Positions 45,805 to 54,872 of a DNA stretch of 64,000 bases are shown in pieces; positions within the stretch are counted from its first letter, which is position 1; each line of letters starts with the position of its first letter. The notes under the pieces were generated by a model. That model was not told where the DNA came from. It saw only the letters and a list, made by a program, of their open reading frames with translations, and ran no database searches. The DNA is from Thermotoga sp. KOL6 (GTDB lineage Bacteria > Thermotogota > Thermotogae > Thermotogales > Thermotogaceae). The DNA lies in assembly GCF_002866025.1 (NCBI RefSeq), contig NZ_LNDE01000001.1, positions 1-64,000 on the forward strand. Direction: 5' to 3'. Both the position numbers and the translations under genes were made by a program.

Positions 45805-46943
45805 AGAATCGCCTCCATGTCGATGAATTCTCCTTTTTTTGGTATCAGAACTTTAGAACCATTCTTTTCGAGGAAACATTTCACACTATCAAGATCTTCT
45901 CTTCTCGAATGGAAGGGTATAACAACTCTGGGAGCCACGGTATCAATTATTTTCAAAAGATCTTCAGCATCCGGATGAACCTTCCATACGAAAGAGATCG
46001 CCCTTCCATCTTCGTTCAAAAGTTTCCATCCCGGAGTTCCTTCTTCAACGTGTCCAGTGATGACAAAAGTAGTGTTTTTCTCTTCCTTCAACAACTCAAA
46101 AAGTATTTTCGATGTACCTGATGTTATCATTCCATCAGTTGCAAGGTATATCCCATAAGGTAATTTTTTCGGAATAGAAGAGTTGATTCCAGACATATCT
46201 ACTCTCACTTTTGTACTTTCGTGTTTCTCCAAAAATTCAAAACCCTTCAATATATTCTCATCAACAAAGACTGGTTCCATCCCGTTTTCCAAAAGTTTCA
46301 CTAATATTTCCTGTGATCTTCCAATCTCCGGAACAGGAAGAACTATCCTTTTATCTTTCACATCAAGGAGATTCAAAAGTTCTTCTCTTTTTCTTAGCTT
46401 CTTTATCCCGTAAGCTGTATCCACAACTAAAACATCGGCTTTTGGGAATGGGTCAAACGTGTAGAGTGGGGAGTCCAGGGTAACATCTCCTGTGTACAAA
46501 AAGGAGTATTTTTTCAAAAAAATCCATCGCGAACCTACCACATGACCGCTTCTTCCAATCTTCACAGGTAAATCCATTGGGCGTTCTTTGAAAACAGGTG
46601 AACTTTCAAGGAATCTTTTATACCTTCCTTCGTCCTTCAAAAGTTTTCCAGCTACACTCATCCAATTTCTAACCTGGGATTCCAAGAGAATAGAAGTTGG
46701 TTTTGAACAAACAATATAAGAAAAATCAAGAAGGGGGATCGCTCCAACGTGATCCAGATGAGAATGGGAGATAAACAAAAAATCGAGAGGGCCAGATGGT
46801 TCCATAGGATACACTTCATCAACATTGCTCCCAAATTTTCGTTTCACGCCATAGTCGAACACGATTCTTTTTTTATCTATCAGTATTTCAAACCCTACTC
46901 GCCCTTTTTCACCTACTCCTCCAAGGACTCTGAATTTCAGCAT
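45801..46943 (-). CDS. Metallo-beta-lactamase fold hydrolase, beta-CASP-like
   Basis: A 380-aa protein with the metal motif HSHLDH (H60, H62, D64, H65), a second histidine in RSGHVVGS, the aspartate of LYTGDVTLDSP and a final histidine in VVIPFHSRRED. The long segment between the third and last ligand, with GMITSGTS and GHVEEGTPGW, resembles the beta-CASP arrangement of RNase J/CPSF-type nucleases. An alternative is a phosphodiesterase for small molecules. It sits between the ABC ATPase (three bases) and the permuted mutase (ATGA), so it belongs to the operon. Its substrate is unknown. Confidence 0.82.
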   Translation of the reverse strand: MLKFRVLGGVGEKGRVGFEILIDKKRIVFDYGVKRKFGSNVDEVYPMEPSGPLDFLFISHSHLDHVGAIPLLDFSYIVCSKPTSILLESQVRNWMSVAGKLLKDEGRYKRFLESSPVFKERPMDLPVKIGRSGHVVGSRWIFLKKYSFLYTGDVTLDSPLYTFDPFPKADVLVVDTAYGIKKLRKREELLNLLDVKDKRIVLPVPEIGRSQEILVKLLENGMEPVFVDENILKGFEFLEKHESTKVRVDMSGINSSIPKKLPYGIYLATDGMITSGTSKILFELLKEEKNTTFVITGHVEEGTPGWKLLNEDGRAISFVWKVHPDAEDLLKIIDTVAPRVVIPFHSRREDLDSVKCFLEKNGSKVLIPKKGEFIDMEAIL

Positions 46944-46946
46944 TTT

Positions 46947-48008
46947 TCAATCCTCCACAATCACTGCCTTCTTTATCTTCAGTTTGACATATTCTCCTTC
47001 CTCAAAAATTTGGTACTTAGGAGCTTTGATTCTAATTTCTTTTCCGGCGAAGATGATGTAATCTATGTGATCTCCAAGAAACGTCCTTTTCTTGATCTTG
47101 GCTTTGATATTTCCCTTCGGTGTTATCTCCAAATCTTCGGGTCTTATCACAACAGTTACTTCTTTTTTCAAATTTTTCAGCTTGTGACATGCGATCACAA
47201 TTGGTTTGTCTGCCAGTTCTAAAAGCTTAACTTCGACATCATTTCCGATTACTTCAATTATCTCGCCTTTCAAGAAATTGGATATGCCTATGAAACCAGC
47301 TACAAATCTGTTTTTTGGAAATTCGTATATCTCTGCAGGAGAACCTATTTGTTGAATCACACCGTCTTTCAATACGACTATTCTGTCCGACATGACCATG
47401 GCTTCGGATTGATCGTGTGTTACATACACAACGGTAACACCTATTCTTCTTTGAATATCCTTTATCTCAAACCTCATTTCTTCTCTGAGTTTTGCATCCA
47501 AATTGGAAAGAGGTTCATCCAAAAGAAGGATTTTTGGAGAGTAAACCAAAGCCCTTGCAAAAGCCACCCTTTGTTGTTGTCCTCCAGAAAGTTGGTAGGG
47601 AAAGCGCCCTTCAAGTCCTCTTAATTTCACTACTTCTATTATCCTTTCAACTCTTTCCTTTATCTCATCTTTTGGCATTTTCCTTATTTTCAGAGGATAG
47701 GCTATGTTGTCGAAAACACTCATGTGAGGCCACACAGCATAATTTTGGAAAACCATACCGATGTTCCTCTCTTCGGGAGGAACGTTGATTTTCCTTACCT
47801 TTGAGAAAACGCATTTCCCGTTTATGAGTATCTCTCCGGAAGAAGGAGACTCAAATCCTGCTATCATCCTGAGAGTTGTAGTTTTACCACATCCAGAGGG
47901 CCCTAAGAGAGTCACGAATTCTCCGTCTTCTATTCCTAAGTTCAAATTCTTTATGACATGATTTTTTCCGAAGAATTTCTCTATTTTGTTTAAAACTATC
48001 CTGGCCAT
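46947..48008 (-). CDS. ABC importer ATPase, FbpC/PotA type
   Basis: A 353-aa single ABC ATPase with Walker A GPSGCGKTT (36-44), signature LSGGQQQRVAFARAL, Walker B ILLLDEPLSNLD and switch histidine VTHDQSEAM. A C-terminal TOBE-like domain (about 245-353) is present, as in the iron(III), sulfate, spermidine and 2-aminoethylphosphonate groups. The ATG overlaps the permease stop (ATGA). It works with the fused permease upstream. The sequence alone does not tell the substrate. Confidence 0.93.
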   Translation of the reverse strand: MARIVLNKIEKFFGKNHVIKNLNLGIEDGEFVTLLGPSGCGKTTTLRMIAGFESPSSGEILINGKCVFSKVRKINVPPEERNIGMVFQNYAVWPHMSVFDNIAYPLKIRKMPKDEIKERVERIIEVVKLRGLEGRFPYQLSGGQQQRVAFARALVYSPKILLLDEPLSNLDAKLREEMRFEIKDIQRRIGVTVVYVTHDQSEAMVMSDRIVVLKDGVIQQIGSPAEIYEFPKNRFVAGFIGISNFLKGEIIEVIGNDVEVKLLELADKPIVIACHKLKNLKKEVTVVIRPEDLEITPKGNIKAKIKKRTFLGDHIDYIIFAGKEIRIKAPKYQIFEEGEYVKLKIKKAVIVED

Positions 48009-49654
48009 CAGGTTCTCTCCCTTCCGAGGAGATATCTGTTCACGACATATTGAAGAATAAAAGCTATTACAAGGACAAAAACTGCAAAAGCAGATGCCAT
48101 TTGATACTCTCCGCCCTCTTGGAGTTCGTAAATCGTAACTCCTATTGTTCTTGTCTGAGGACCGTACAGTAAAATCGATATAGTGAGTTCTCTGAAAGTC
48201 GGCATGAAAACAAGAGCCCACGATGAAAGTAGGGCGGGTTTCAATATGGGAAAGGTTATATCTTTCAGAACTCTTAGTTGCTTGGCACCAATCGATCTTC
48301 CAGCTTCTTCAAGAGATTCATGAATCTGCCTTACAGCTCCAGAAACCGTTCTTACGGATAAAAACATGTACCTAGCGGTATAAGCAACGATGATTATCCA
48401 CATTGTGTTGTAGAGGTTTATACCAAACTTACTGGACCACATGAGTATCATGGCAACTGCAAGAGCAGTTCCAGGGATGGCTTGAGGAAGGGTCGACAAC
48501 CCATCCATAAATTTCGAAACTAGACTCTTAACCCTCACCGAAAGGTATGCAACTACGGATCCCAATATAGTAACGAAAGTTGCGGAAAGTATGGCGAAGA
48601 CAAAACTGTTTCTAATTGCGCTCTTCGTGTTCTCATCGACGAAAAGAACTTTGTAAAAATTTCCAAAAGTAAAACTTGAGAATTTAAAGGGAAGCCCCCA
48701 TGCTTTCCAAAGCGATGTCAGAGAGAGAGAGAAAAGAGGTAGAAAAACTGCAAAGATAACAAAGATCCAAACTGCAAAGCTTGTGATCATCTTGAATTTC
48801 CCAAGTCTTATCTCAGTTGGTCTTGTAGATTTCCCAGTTATGATTGTGAATTTGGATTTTGAAACGAAAAGGTTGTTCAACGTGAGTCCTGTTATTGCTA
48901 TACCTACCAATATCACAGAAAGAGAAACTGCTCTGCTTAATCCTTTTTCCGTTCCCGATGCTATGTAGGACATTATCCTCGTGGTAAGAACATGAATTCT
49001 AGCAGGCATTCCTATCAGAGCCGGTATTCCAAAATTCGCGGACGTCATTGCAAATACCAAAAACGCACCTGATAGTATACTGGGAAGAACTAAAGGAAGA
49101 GAGATCGTTCTCATAACCCTGAAAAGTCTAGCGCCACACACCCTACCTGCTTCCTCCAAAGATGCGTCCATACTCATAAGGGCCGTGTGAACAGTTATGA
49201 AAACAGGTGGATACATATACATTGTCATCACAAGAACGAGACCAGGAAAGGAATGGACATTGAAGAGAATATGACCGAAGAATTTTTCCCATAATTTATT
49301 TAAATAACCTGCCCTTCCAAAAAGAAACATCCATCCCATAGCGCCTATGAAAGGTGGTATCATGTAAGGCACCATGAGAAGTGTTTTTAGAATCGATTTC
49401 CCGGGAATATCCGTTCTTGCGATAAGCCAAGCAAGGACAGATCCTATAAGAGTGGCAAAGAATGTGGTTGAAATTGCAAGATATAAGGTGTTCAAAGCAC
49501 TTTTTATGTTGCTTTTTCTGGTGAAAGTATCGATGTAATTTTTCAGAGTGAATAACGCTTCTTCTCCTTTGAAACTATCCAAAAATAGAAGAATCAATGG
49601 AATAGCTATCAAAATGAACATGACAACAAAGGTGATCCATAAAAGAACTTTCAC
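48008..49654 (-). CDS. ABC importer fused double permease, FbpB type
   Basis: A 548-aa inner-membrane protein with about 12 helices and two BPD_transp_1 domains, each with an EAA-type loop: MDASLEEAGRVCGARLFRVMRTISLPLVLPS and IHESLEEAGRSIGAKQLRVLKDITFPILKPA (given here only as landmarks; the EEAGR cores mark them). This fused two-domain form is typical of Fe(III)/AfuB/PhnU-like importers. GTG 49654 follows GAGGTGG by four bases. It is separated from the binding-protein gene by a terminator-like hairpin. Confidence 0.93.
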   Translation of the reverse strand: MKVLLWITFVVMFILIAIPLILLFLDSFKGEEALFTLKNYIDTFTRKSNIKSALNTLYLAISTTFFATLIGSVLAWLIARTDIPGKSILKTLLMVPYMIPPFIGAMGWMFLFGRAGYLNKLWEKFFGHILFNVHSFPGLVLVMTMYMYPPVFITVHTALMSMDASLEEAGRVCGARLFRVMRTISLPLVLPSILSGAFLVFAMTSANFGIPALIGMPARIHVLTTRIMSYIASGTEKGLSRAVSLSVILVGIAITGLTLNNLFVSKSKFTIITGKSTRPTEIRLGKFKMITSFAVWIFVIFAVFLPLFSLSLTSLWKAWGLPFKFSSFTFGNFYKVLFVDENTKSAIRNSFVFAILSATFVTILGSVVAYLSVRVKSLVSKFMDGLSTLPQAIPGTALAVAMILMWSSKFGINLYNTMWIIIVAYTARYMFLSVRTVSGAVRQIHESLEEAGRSIGAKQLRVLKDITFPILKPALLSSWALVFMPTFRELTISILLYGPQTRTIGVTIYELQEGGEYQMASAFAVFVLVIAFILQYVVNRYLLGRERT

Positions 49655-49670
49655 ATTACCACCTCTGTTG

Positions 49671-49693
49671 AAAAAAGGGAGGGACTCCCTCCC
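49671..49693 (-). terminator. Attenuating terminator after the binding-protein gene
   Basis: On the minus strand GGGAGGG (49693-49687) pairs with CCCTCCC (49683-49677) around a three-base loop and is followed by TTTTTT. It starts four bases after the binding-protein stop and should let only part of the transcripts continue into the permease, ATPase, hydrolase and mutase genes. Confidence 0.88.
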
Positions 49694-49697
49694 AACT

Positions 49698-50675
49698 TTA
49701 CTCAAATATGTCGGAGAAGGTATTTTTTATATCGTCGGAACTGTCTTTCAAATCTTCCCAATCAACCGTGTAAGATTTCTTGATAAGCTCTTCCAGTTTT
49801 GGAGCACCTTCAGGCATCTCAACATCAGCCCTTACGGGGATTAAACTGCCCTTTTCAACTAGAATCCTCTGCCCCTCTTTTGATAAGACAAAATCAACAA
49901 ACTTTTTAGCTTCATCCGGATACTTTGTTGTTGCAATTATACCAATTGGGCTCCATATAAGAATGTTGTTCTTTTCAGGATACACGAGGTCTACGGGAGA
50001 TCCCTTAGATTTTAAAGACCTTATCATGTAATCCAAAACTATCGCGATTTTGTAAGAACCGTTTGCTAGTTCTTGAGATGCTGTCTTATTTGAACTCACA
50101 ATTGTCAAACCATTTTCAGAGAGTTTTTCGAGGAAATTCCATCCGTAAAGTTTTACCATGGCGTAAAGCCAAACAAGATTTGTTCCCGAATACAGAGGTG
50201 AAGCACTCACTATCGAGTTTTTGTACTCACTTCTCAGAAGATCCTCCCATTTTTTTGGTACGTTTTCCTTTTTCAAAAGATTGGTATTGTACGCGATGAT
50301 AACGGACATTATTCTGGTCCCAGCGAAGTAACCATCTTTATCTTTGAATGAATCTGGTATATTCACGGATTCTGGCGATGTGTACTTCATGAGAAGGTTC
50401 TTTTCCTTAAGATAGATATAATACGATGGATCCGCAGTCCACAAAATATCTGCTTTTATTTCTCCAGCTTTCATTTCAGCGAGAATTTTGGCGGTGACTT
50501 TCGATGTTCCTGATCTCCAAACGATCACGTCGATATTAGGATACAACTTCTCAAAAGCTTCTTCCACTTCAGTTACAATAGACGAAGGAACGGATGTGTA
50601 AAGAGTTATCTGAGTTTTCGGGAAAACATAAGAAAGAGCTAGTGCAATCACCAAAAGAACAACGAACTTTTTCAT
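49698..50675 (-). CDS. ABC importer periplasmic binding protein, FbpA/AfuA/PhnS class
   Basis: A 325-aa exported receptor of the type 2 fold. A signal peptide (about 1-20) precedes TQITLYTSVPSSIVTEVEEAF, then WRSGTSKVTAKI and ADILWTADPSYY, the usual first half of the family. In iron-binding FbpA a Tyr pair lies in the C-terminal lobe; here the matching stretch (AIVLDYMIRSLKSKG) shows only one Tyr, so Fe(III) is not favoured. AfuA-type members bind sugar phosphates and PhnS members bind aminoethylphosphonate. ATG 50675 follows GGGGGAGATAGG. It is the first gene of the five-gene operon. Confidence 0.88.
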   Translation of the reverse strand: MKKFVVLLVIALALSYVFPKTQITLYTSVPSSIVTEVEEAFEKLYPNIDVIVWRSGTSKVTAKILAEMKAGEIKADILWTADPSYYIYLKEKNLLMKYTSPESVNIPDSFKDKDGYFAGTRIMSVIIAYNTNLLKKENVPKKWEDLLRSEYKNSIVSASPLYSGTNLVWLYAMVKLYGWNFLEKLSENGLTIVSSNKTASQELANGSYKIAIVLDYMIRSLKSKGSPVDLVYPEKNNILIWSPIGIIATTKYPDEAKKFVDFVLSKEGQRILVEKGSLIPVRADVEMPEGAPKLEELIKKSYTVDWEDLKDSSDDIKNTFSDIFE

Positions 50676-50750
50676 CCTATCTCCCCCTTTTGAATAGCTT
50701 ACACATTTAAAATTATACTCAATCAATGATTATCAAAAGTTATTTGTCCA
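50676..50750 (-). promoter_or_regulatory. Promoter region of the permuted-mutase ABC operon
   Basis: A consensus -10 box TATAAT lies at 50717-50712 on the minus strand, 37 bases before the first start codon. A clear -35 is not visible at 17 bp; upstream the repeats TTGATAATCA and TTGATTGA overlap the expected position and could bind a regulator. Confidence 0.5.
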
Positions 50751-53700
50751 TCATTTCACTGAAGAAGCGTAGACGAAAGGTATGGAAAGCATAATCAGAT
50801 TCTTGAAGATTGGCTCGTAAATCTTCATAGCTTCATGGGACGCGTTCACCTTATTTTCTACATTGTACGATATCGTTTCATCTCCAAAGTAAGGAGGGTA
50901 ATCGTTCTTCTTCCACTTTTTGATGTTGTTTAACTCAGCGGCACAAAGGAAGGCCAAATTATAGCCAGGGTGCTCTCCCAAGTCATAAGCTTGATAATCT
51001 ATCTTATGATCATCAGGATTCTCGCTCCCTGGATTGTTCCCAATGGCCAAGGTTCTTATATCTTCCATAACTTCTCTTACACCCTCCGGATCGTTTTCTT
51101 CCACTTTTGAGATCAAGATTGAGAGCTTTTCTTTCAAAACTTTCTCTATATTGACAACATCGTTAAAAATCTTGTGCTTTTCTGCCATATTGGAGAGTAA
51201 GGGTCCACTGTAAACCAAAGCAACACCTTCACCGACTACTTTGTAAACCCTTTGTGCCCAATCTCTTGCGTTTTTCAGCGTGTCGAAAATATCAAGATAC
51301 TCGTCTACAACGTCCTCTACGAGTTCTCCTGCAAACTTCTTCAAAGCTTTGAAGAGTTTCTTCTTTACGAAATCCTTTATTTTGTTTTCTATGAAACTTT
51401 TAAACGGTGAATCTTTCCAACCTGCTCTGTCGTCGAAGATTTCAAGGGCTTCCATTCCGTACCACACTATTTTGTTGAAAGCGAGAGTGGTTAAATTATC
51501 TCCAACTTCTTTAAGATAATTTCTCGCGTATTCACCGTAATCCAGCGCGTCTATGTTACCTTTTAAAGGATAAAGGAGTACAACTTGCTTTGCCTCCTTT
51601 TCATAACCCACCCAGTTAGATGGAAAGATCCATATCGTTATCTTCTTGTTTTTCTCGCTGTCCCCAGCTTTTGCCATAGCTTCTATGATGAACTTTGTAG
51701 GTTTGGCGATTTCAGATACGTTGATCGAGTCTCCCAGTTTTTCCTCTACATTTTCGCACAGTTTGTATATGTCACTTTCTTTGAAGGTCACAATGTTTTT
51801 CCCTTGATACTTTGAAAGATGAGCAACGACTTCATTTCCTTCCTTTGAAACCTCCGTAACCGCATCGTAACTCTTTTCTGAAAATATCTGTGAAATCACT
51901 CCCTCAGGATACCCAACTTTGTAAAGCATGTTGAAATAGATCTCTTGCGCGTTCTCCGGGATTATGTATATGGAATCGCTCACTTTGATCAAATTCCTCG
52001 CGCCTTTGAATTTTACGTTCAGTCTGTCACTCCAAGCATTTGCGTAATACGATTCAATGTAGACTAAAATAGCCCTGTAAGGTTTTACATCGAAAGACAC
52101 TTCTTTTGTATCACCAATTTCAAGGTGCACTTCTTTCTCTTCGGGTAAATACTTTGTTTTCGAGAAAGTGATTTTGTAGTGTCCTTTTTCCAAGTCATCA
52201 AAAACACAGGTTCCGTCGCTTCCCGTTGTGCGATACCAATCTTTCTTCTCTTCCCCAACTTTCGTGAGGTGTATGGTTATACCCTTTTTTGGTTTGCCGC
52301 CTTCTTGCACCAAAACATGTATACTGGAAGTGAAATCAACATCCATCGTGTAGGATGGATTCTGCTTGGTCAATTTCACAGTTTTTTGAGATCTCAGATA
52401 TTTTAATTTGAGAACAAGCGGTAATTCTGCAAAGCCCCTCGCTATTCCTTCTATCTTTATGGCATTCCCTTCTACAATTTTTGTGATATTTTTTATCTCC
52501 ACACCGTTTTTGTCGTATACGAAAAATTCATCTGGATCCGGTTTTATGTACTTTTGGGTTTTTCTGTCTCGAAACTTAACGGTTAGGCTGTACACAGGTT
52601 TCACTTCGAACGCTTTTTCCACAACTTTTTCGAGATGTCCTTTTTCGTAATTTAAAGATATCTTCAGACGAGCTTTCAAGCTGTATCCATTCCAAACTGC
52701 TTCGACGTTTGATGTATCGAATTTCATCTTCACTTCGAAATTCGCTTCGCAATTTTCACCCATTCTACTAGGGAAGGAACTTCTTAGGATCTCAGAATTT
52801 TCACTCTGAACGTTCCAATTCAAATTTTCAAAGGAAATGTTCGATTCATTTTTGATCTTTCCTTTCACGTAAAAAATCCAGGGTTCTTTCGAAGAAGAGC
52901 TCATCGTTTCTTCTATCGATTCTATAACTATGGGGTTTTCAAGCTTTTTCACATTGATGTAAAACTCTTTGGACAATGGACCGGACGATGTGGTCATTTT
53001 CACCTTCGTTTCGTCAACCGGTGTGTGCCACAGATACGTGTCTAGTCCCCAGGTCTCGCCTTTTTCCTTTAAGGAAAGATGCCCTTTGTCGACTGAAAGA
53101 TCTATTCCCATTTTCTCTAGAATACTTGTGTTGAATTTCAGCGTTACCTTCACATCCATATCGTTGTAGACCTCGAAAGGATTTCCTGTAGTTGGATCCA
53201 AATCCATGGAAACATCCAGCCAGCCAGGGGAGGATATGGGAAAAGAAAGAAGATCAAGAGTATATGGATTTCTATAGGACGGTGATATTCTTAGACCATA
53301 AACTTTCCCTTTGTAAAAACCTGCAAAGCTCACTCCATGCTCTATTGGAAATATGTACAAACCCTCAATATCACCATTTTTAAGAGATAGTTTTGCAAGA
53401 CTACTCATTCCATCCAAGAGAACGTGCCCATCGATTTCTTTTGAAATGGAAGGATGCTCCACGAATTGTTCCACAACTTTCTCGAACACTTTGTTACCCT
53501 CGCTGTCGTAACACACAAATTTGTCTTTTTTGCCTTCACCAATTCCTTCGATCGTCACCATGATTCCTCCATCTTTACTAAACCTTACGCTGGAAGTACT
53601 ACTTGGAAGCTCCAAAATTTTGTTTCCTTTTCTATCCACTACCCAGACGTTACTTCCATTGAAATTCAAAATGAGCCTGTCTTCTCTTTCGTCTTCTACC

Positions 53701-54515
53701 CAAAAAAGACCTCCAGGAACCTTCAATTTTTCAAAAGAAGTCACCTGACCTTTTGAATCCATAAAACCCAGTATGTGTCCATCGTTTTTAATTTTGTACA
53801 TCACAACGGGTATGGGGAACTTGCTGAGAATCCTTTCCCTTCTTGCATGAATGTTGCAATGTGGTATTATGTATTGTTGATACATATCGTAATCTATCGT
53901 GGCTGTTTCGCCTGTTTCGAAGTTAAAAATAAGGCATCGAAAATTTTTCTCGTTATACCCGTTATATAACACTTTGTCTTCAGCAACGAAAACTGCGTCA
54001 CTCCATGGTTTTACTAAACCTTCTGGATACCTGAAAGAAACCAATTTATCACCGCTCACTTTGTAAACATCCAGCCCGTTATCCTTGAAAACGAGTATTT
54101 TCTTTTTGAAAGGAACCAACATCCATTTTGAAAAAAAATGAGTGTTCAACAGTATGTTCCTTTTCTTGCCTGTTTCTAGATCGACAACTTTTAAAACGGT
54201 ATCTTCCACATCGTAAATGAGGAATCTGTCTTCTAATTTGGGTGAGTATATGTTTTTACCTTCATCCTCGTAAATCACCTTTTCTTCCTCAAGATCAATC
54301 ACTTTTATACGATCTGTTAATAGTTTTCCTGCTTTGTAAATTGAGTAATTTACGTACATGTATTTTCCTGACTGACCAGTATGGAGAATATAGAAAGTGT
54401 ATCTGTTTTCGTTCACATTCAATCTGTCGACCTGGAGAACCAACATATCATCGATGGAGAAAGACAGGAGGACAGTACCCAATAGCAAAAAGAAACTCAT
54501 AATGAGCCTTATCAT
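50751..54515 (-). CDS. Very large secreted propeller/Ig-like protein
   Basis: A 1254-aa exported protein. The signal sequence (IRLIMSFFLLLGTVLLSFS) is followed by a propeller-like region (to about 430) with repeated VYDVEDTVLKVVDLETGKK and LILNFNGSNVWVVDRKGNK units. Two or three Ig-like regions come next. A carboxypeptidase-regulatory-like domain (about 800-880) contains TTGSDGTCVFDDLEKGHYKI. The last 350 residues are helical. I cannot assign a function; it may act on surface polymers. ATG 54515 is preferred because GAGGGG lies nine bases upstream; ATG 54524 is too close to it. A strong hairpin lies in the leader. Confidence 0.8.
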   Translation of the reverse strand: MIRLIMSFFLLLGTVLLSFSIDDMLVLQVDRLNVNENRYTFYILHTGQSGKYMYVNYSIYKAGKLLTDRIKVIDLEEEKVIYEDEGKNIYSPKLEDRFLIYDVEDTVLKVVDLETGKKRNILLNTHFFSKWMLVPFKKKILVFKDNGLDVYKVSGDKLVSFRYPEGLVKPWSDAVFVAEDKVLYNGYNEKNFRCLIFNFETGETATIDYDMYQQYIIPHCNIHARRERILSKFPIPVVMYKIKNDGHILGFMDSKGQVTSFEKLKVPGGLFWVEDEREDRLILNFNGSNVWVVDRKGNKILELPSSTSSVRFSKDGGIMVTIEGIGEGKKDKFVCYDSEGNKVFEKVVEQFVEHPSISKEIDGHVLLDGMSSLAKLSLKNGDIEGLYIFPIEHGVSFAGFYKGKVYGLRISPSYRNPYTLDLLSFPISSPGWLDVSMDLDPTTGNPFEVYNDMDVKVTLKFNTSILEKMGIDLSVDKGHLSLKEKGETWGLDTYLWHTPVDETKVKMTTSSGPLSKEFYINVKKLENPIVIESIEETMSSSSKEPWIFYVKGKIKNESNISFENLNWNVQSENSEILRSSFPSRMGENCEANFEVKMKFDTSNVEAVWNGYSLKARLKISLNYEKGHLEKVVEKAFEVKPVYSLTVKFRDRKTQKYIKPDPDEFFVYDKNGVEIKNITKIVEGNAIKIEGIARGFAELPLVLKLKYLRSQKTVKLTKQNPSYTMDVDFTSSIHVLVQEGGKPKKGITIHLTKVGEEKKDWYRTTGSDGTCVFDDLEKGHYKITFSKTKYLPEEKEVHLEIGDTKEVSFDVKPYRAILVYIESYYANAWSDRLNVKFKGARNLIKVSDSIYIIPENAQEIYFNMLYKVGYPEGVISQIFSEKSYDAVTEVSKEGNEVVAHLSKYQGKNIVTFKESDIYKLCENVEEKLGDSINVSEIAKPTKFIIEAMAKAGDSEKNKKITIWIFPSNWVGYEKEAKQVVLLYPLKGNIDALDYGEYARNYLKEVGDNLTTLAFNKIVWYGMEALEIFDDRAGWKDSPFKSFIENKIKDFVKKKLFKALKKFAGELVEDVVDEYLDIFDTLKNARDWAQRVYKVVGEGVALVYSGPLLSNMAEKHKIFNDVVNIEKVLKEKLSILISKVEENDPEGVREVMEDIRTLAIGNNPGSENPDDHKIDYQAYDLGEHPGYNLAFLCAAELNNIKKWKKNDYPPYFGDETISYNVENKVNASHEAMKIYEPIFKNLIMLSIPFVYASSVK

Positions 54516-54538
54516 CTGTTTCATCCCCTCACGAAGAT

Positions 54539-54584
54539 TTTGGGTTCGATGATACCTCTGAGAGGTGAACATCGATTACCCAAA
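54539..54584 (-). promoter_or_regulatory. Structured 5' leader of the 1254-aa protein gene
   Basis: Three nested stems (TTTGGGT/ACCCAAA, TCGATG/CATCGA and ACCTC/GAGGT) form one 46-base hairpin with 18 base pairs and small internal loops. It begins a few bases after the predicted transcription start (-10 box TACAAT at 54598-54593) and ends about 10 bases before the ribosome site. It can protect the 5' end of the mRNA or regulate translation. Confidence 0.65.
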
Positions 54585-54598
54585 TTTTCTTGATTGTA

Positions 54599-54760
54599 TC
54601 ACAAACTTCTTTTGCTTTAATAGAATCAAACTGAAACTCTAAAATAACGCTAAGAGAGAATTTTTTGTAATAAAGGCATTAACACTGAAAATACTACTCA
54701 CCAAAGATATAGATTTAAATCAAAATAACAATAGTTTATTTAAATCAACTGATTATCCTA
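54599..54760. other. AT-rich intergenic DNA
   Basis: No gene. A direct repeat of ATTTAAATCAA is present at 54713-54723 and 54738-54748, 25 bases apart, upstream of the HD-GYP promoter; it may be a regulator site. Confidence 0.4.
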
Positions 54761-54819
54761 TTCTTCAGTCATTATCGATTATGATATAATAATATGTCGT
54801 TAATTTTATGATTGAAGAA
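54761..54819 (+). promoter_or_regulatory. Promoter of the HD-GYP gene flanked by an inverted repeat
   Basis: A perfect -10 box TATAAT lies at 54785-54790. Arms TTCTTCAGTCAT (54761-54772) and ATGATTGAAGAA (54808-54819) are inverted copies with 11 of 12 positions matching. One arm covers the -35 region and the other lies just after the start site. A dimeric repressor bridging both would block the promoter. The gene starts 53 bases further on. Confidence 0.5.
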
Positions 54820-54872
54820 TCTGGTAATGGGGTTAAATTTCATGTATGAAAAAGGTAGGGGAGAAGAGCTGT

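Noticed and set aside
49698-50675. Iron(III) importer for the five-gene operon
   Set aside because: The protein class fits, but the Tyr pair expected for iron binding is not seen and no iron-related gene is linked; the neighbours handle phosphate esters. Kept only as an alternative.
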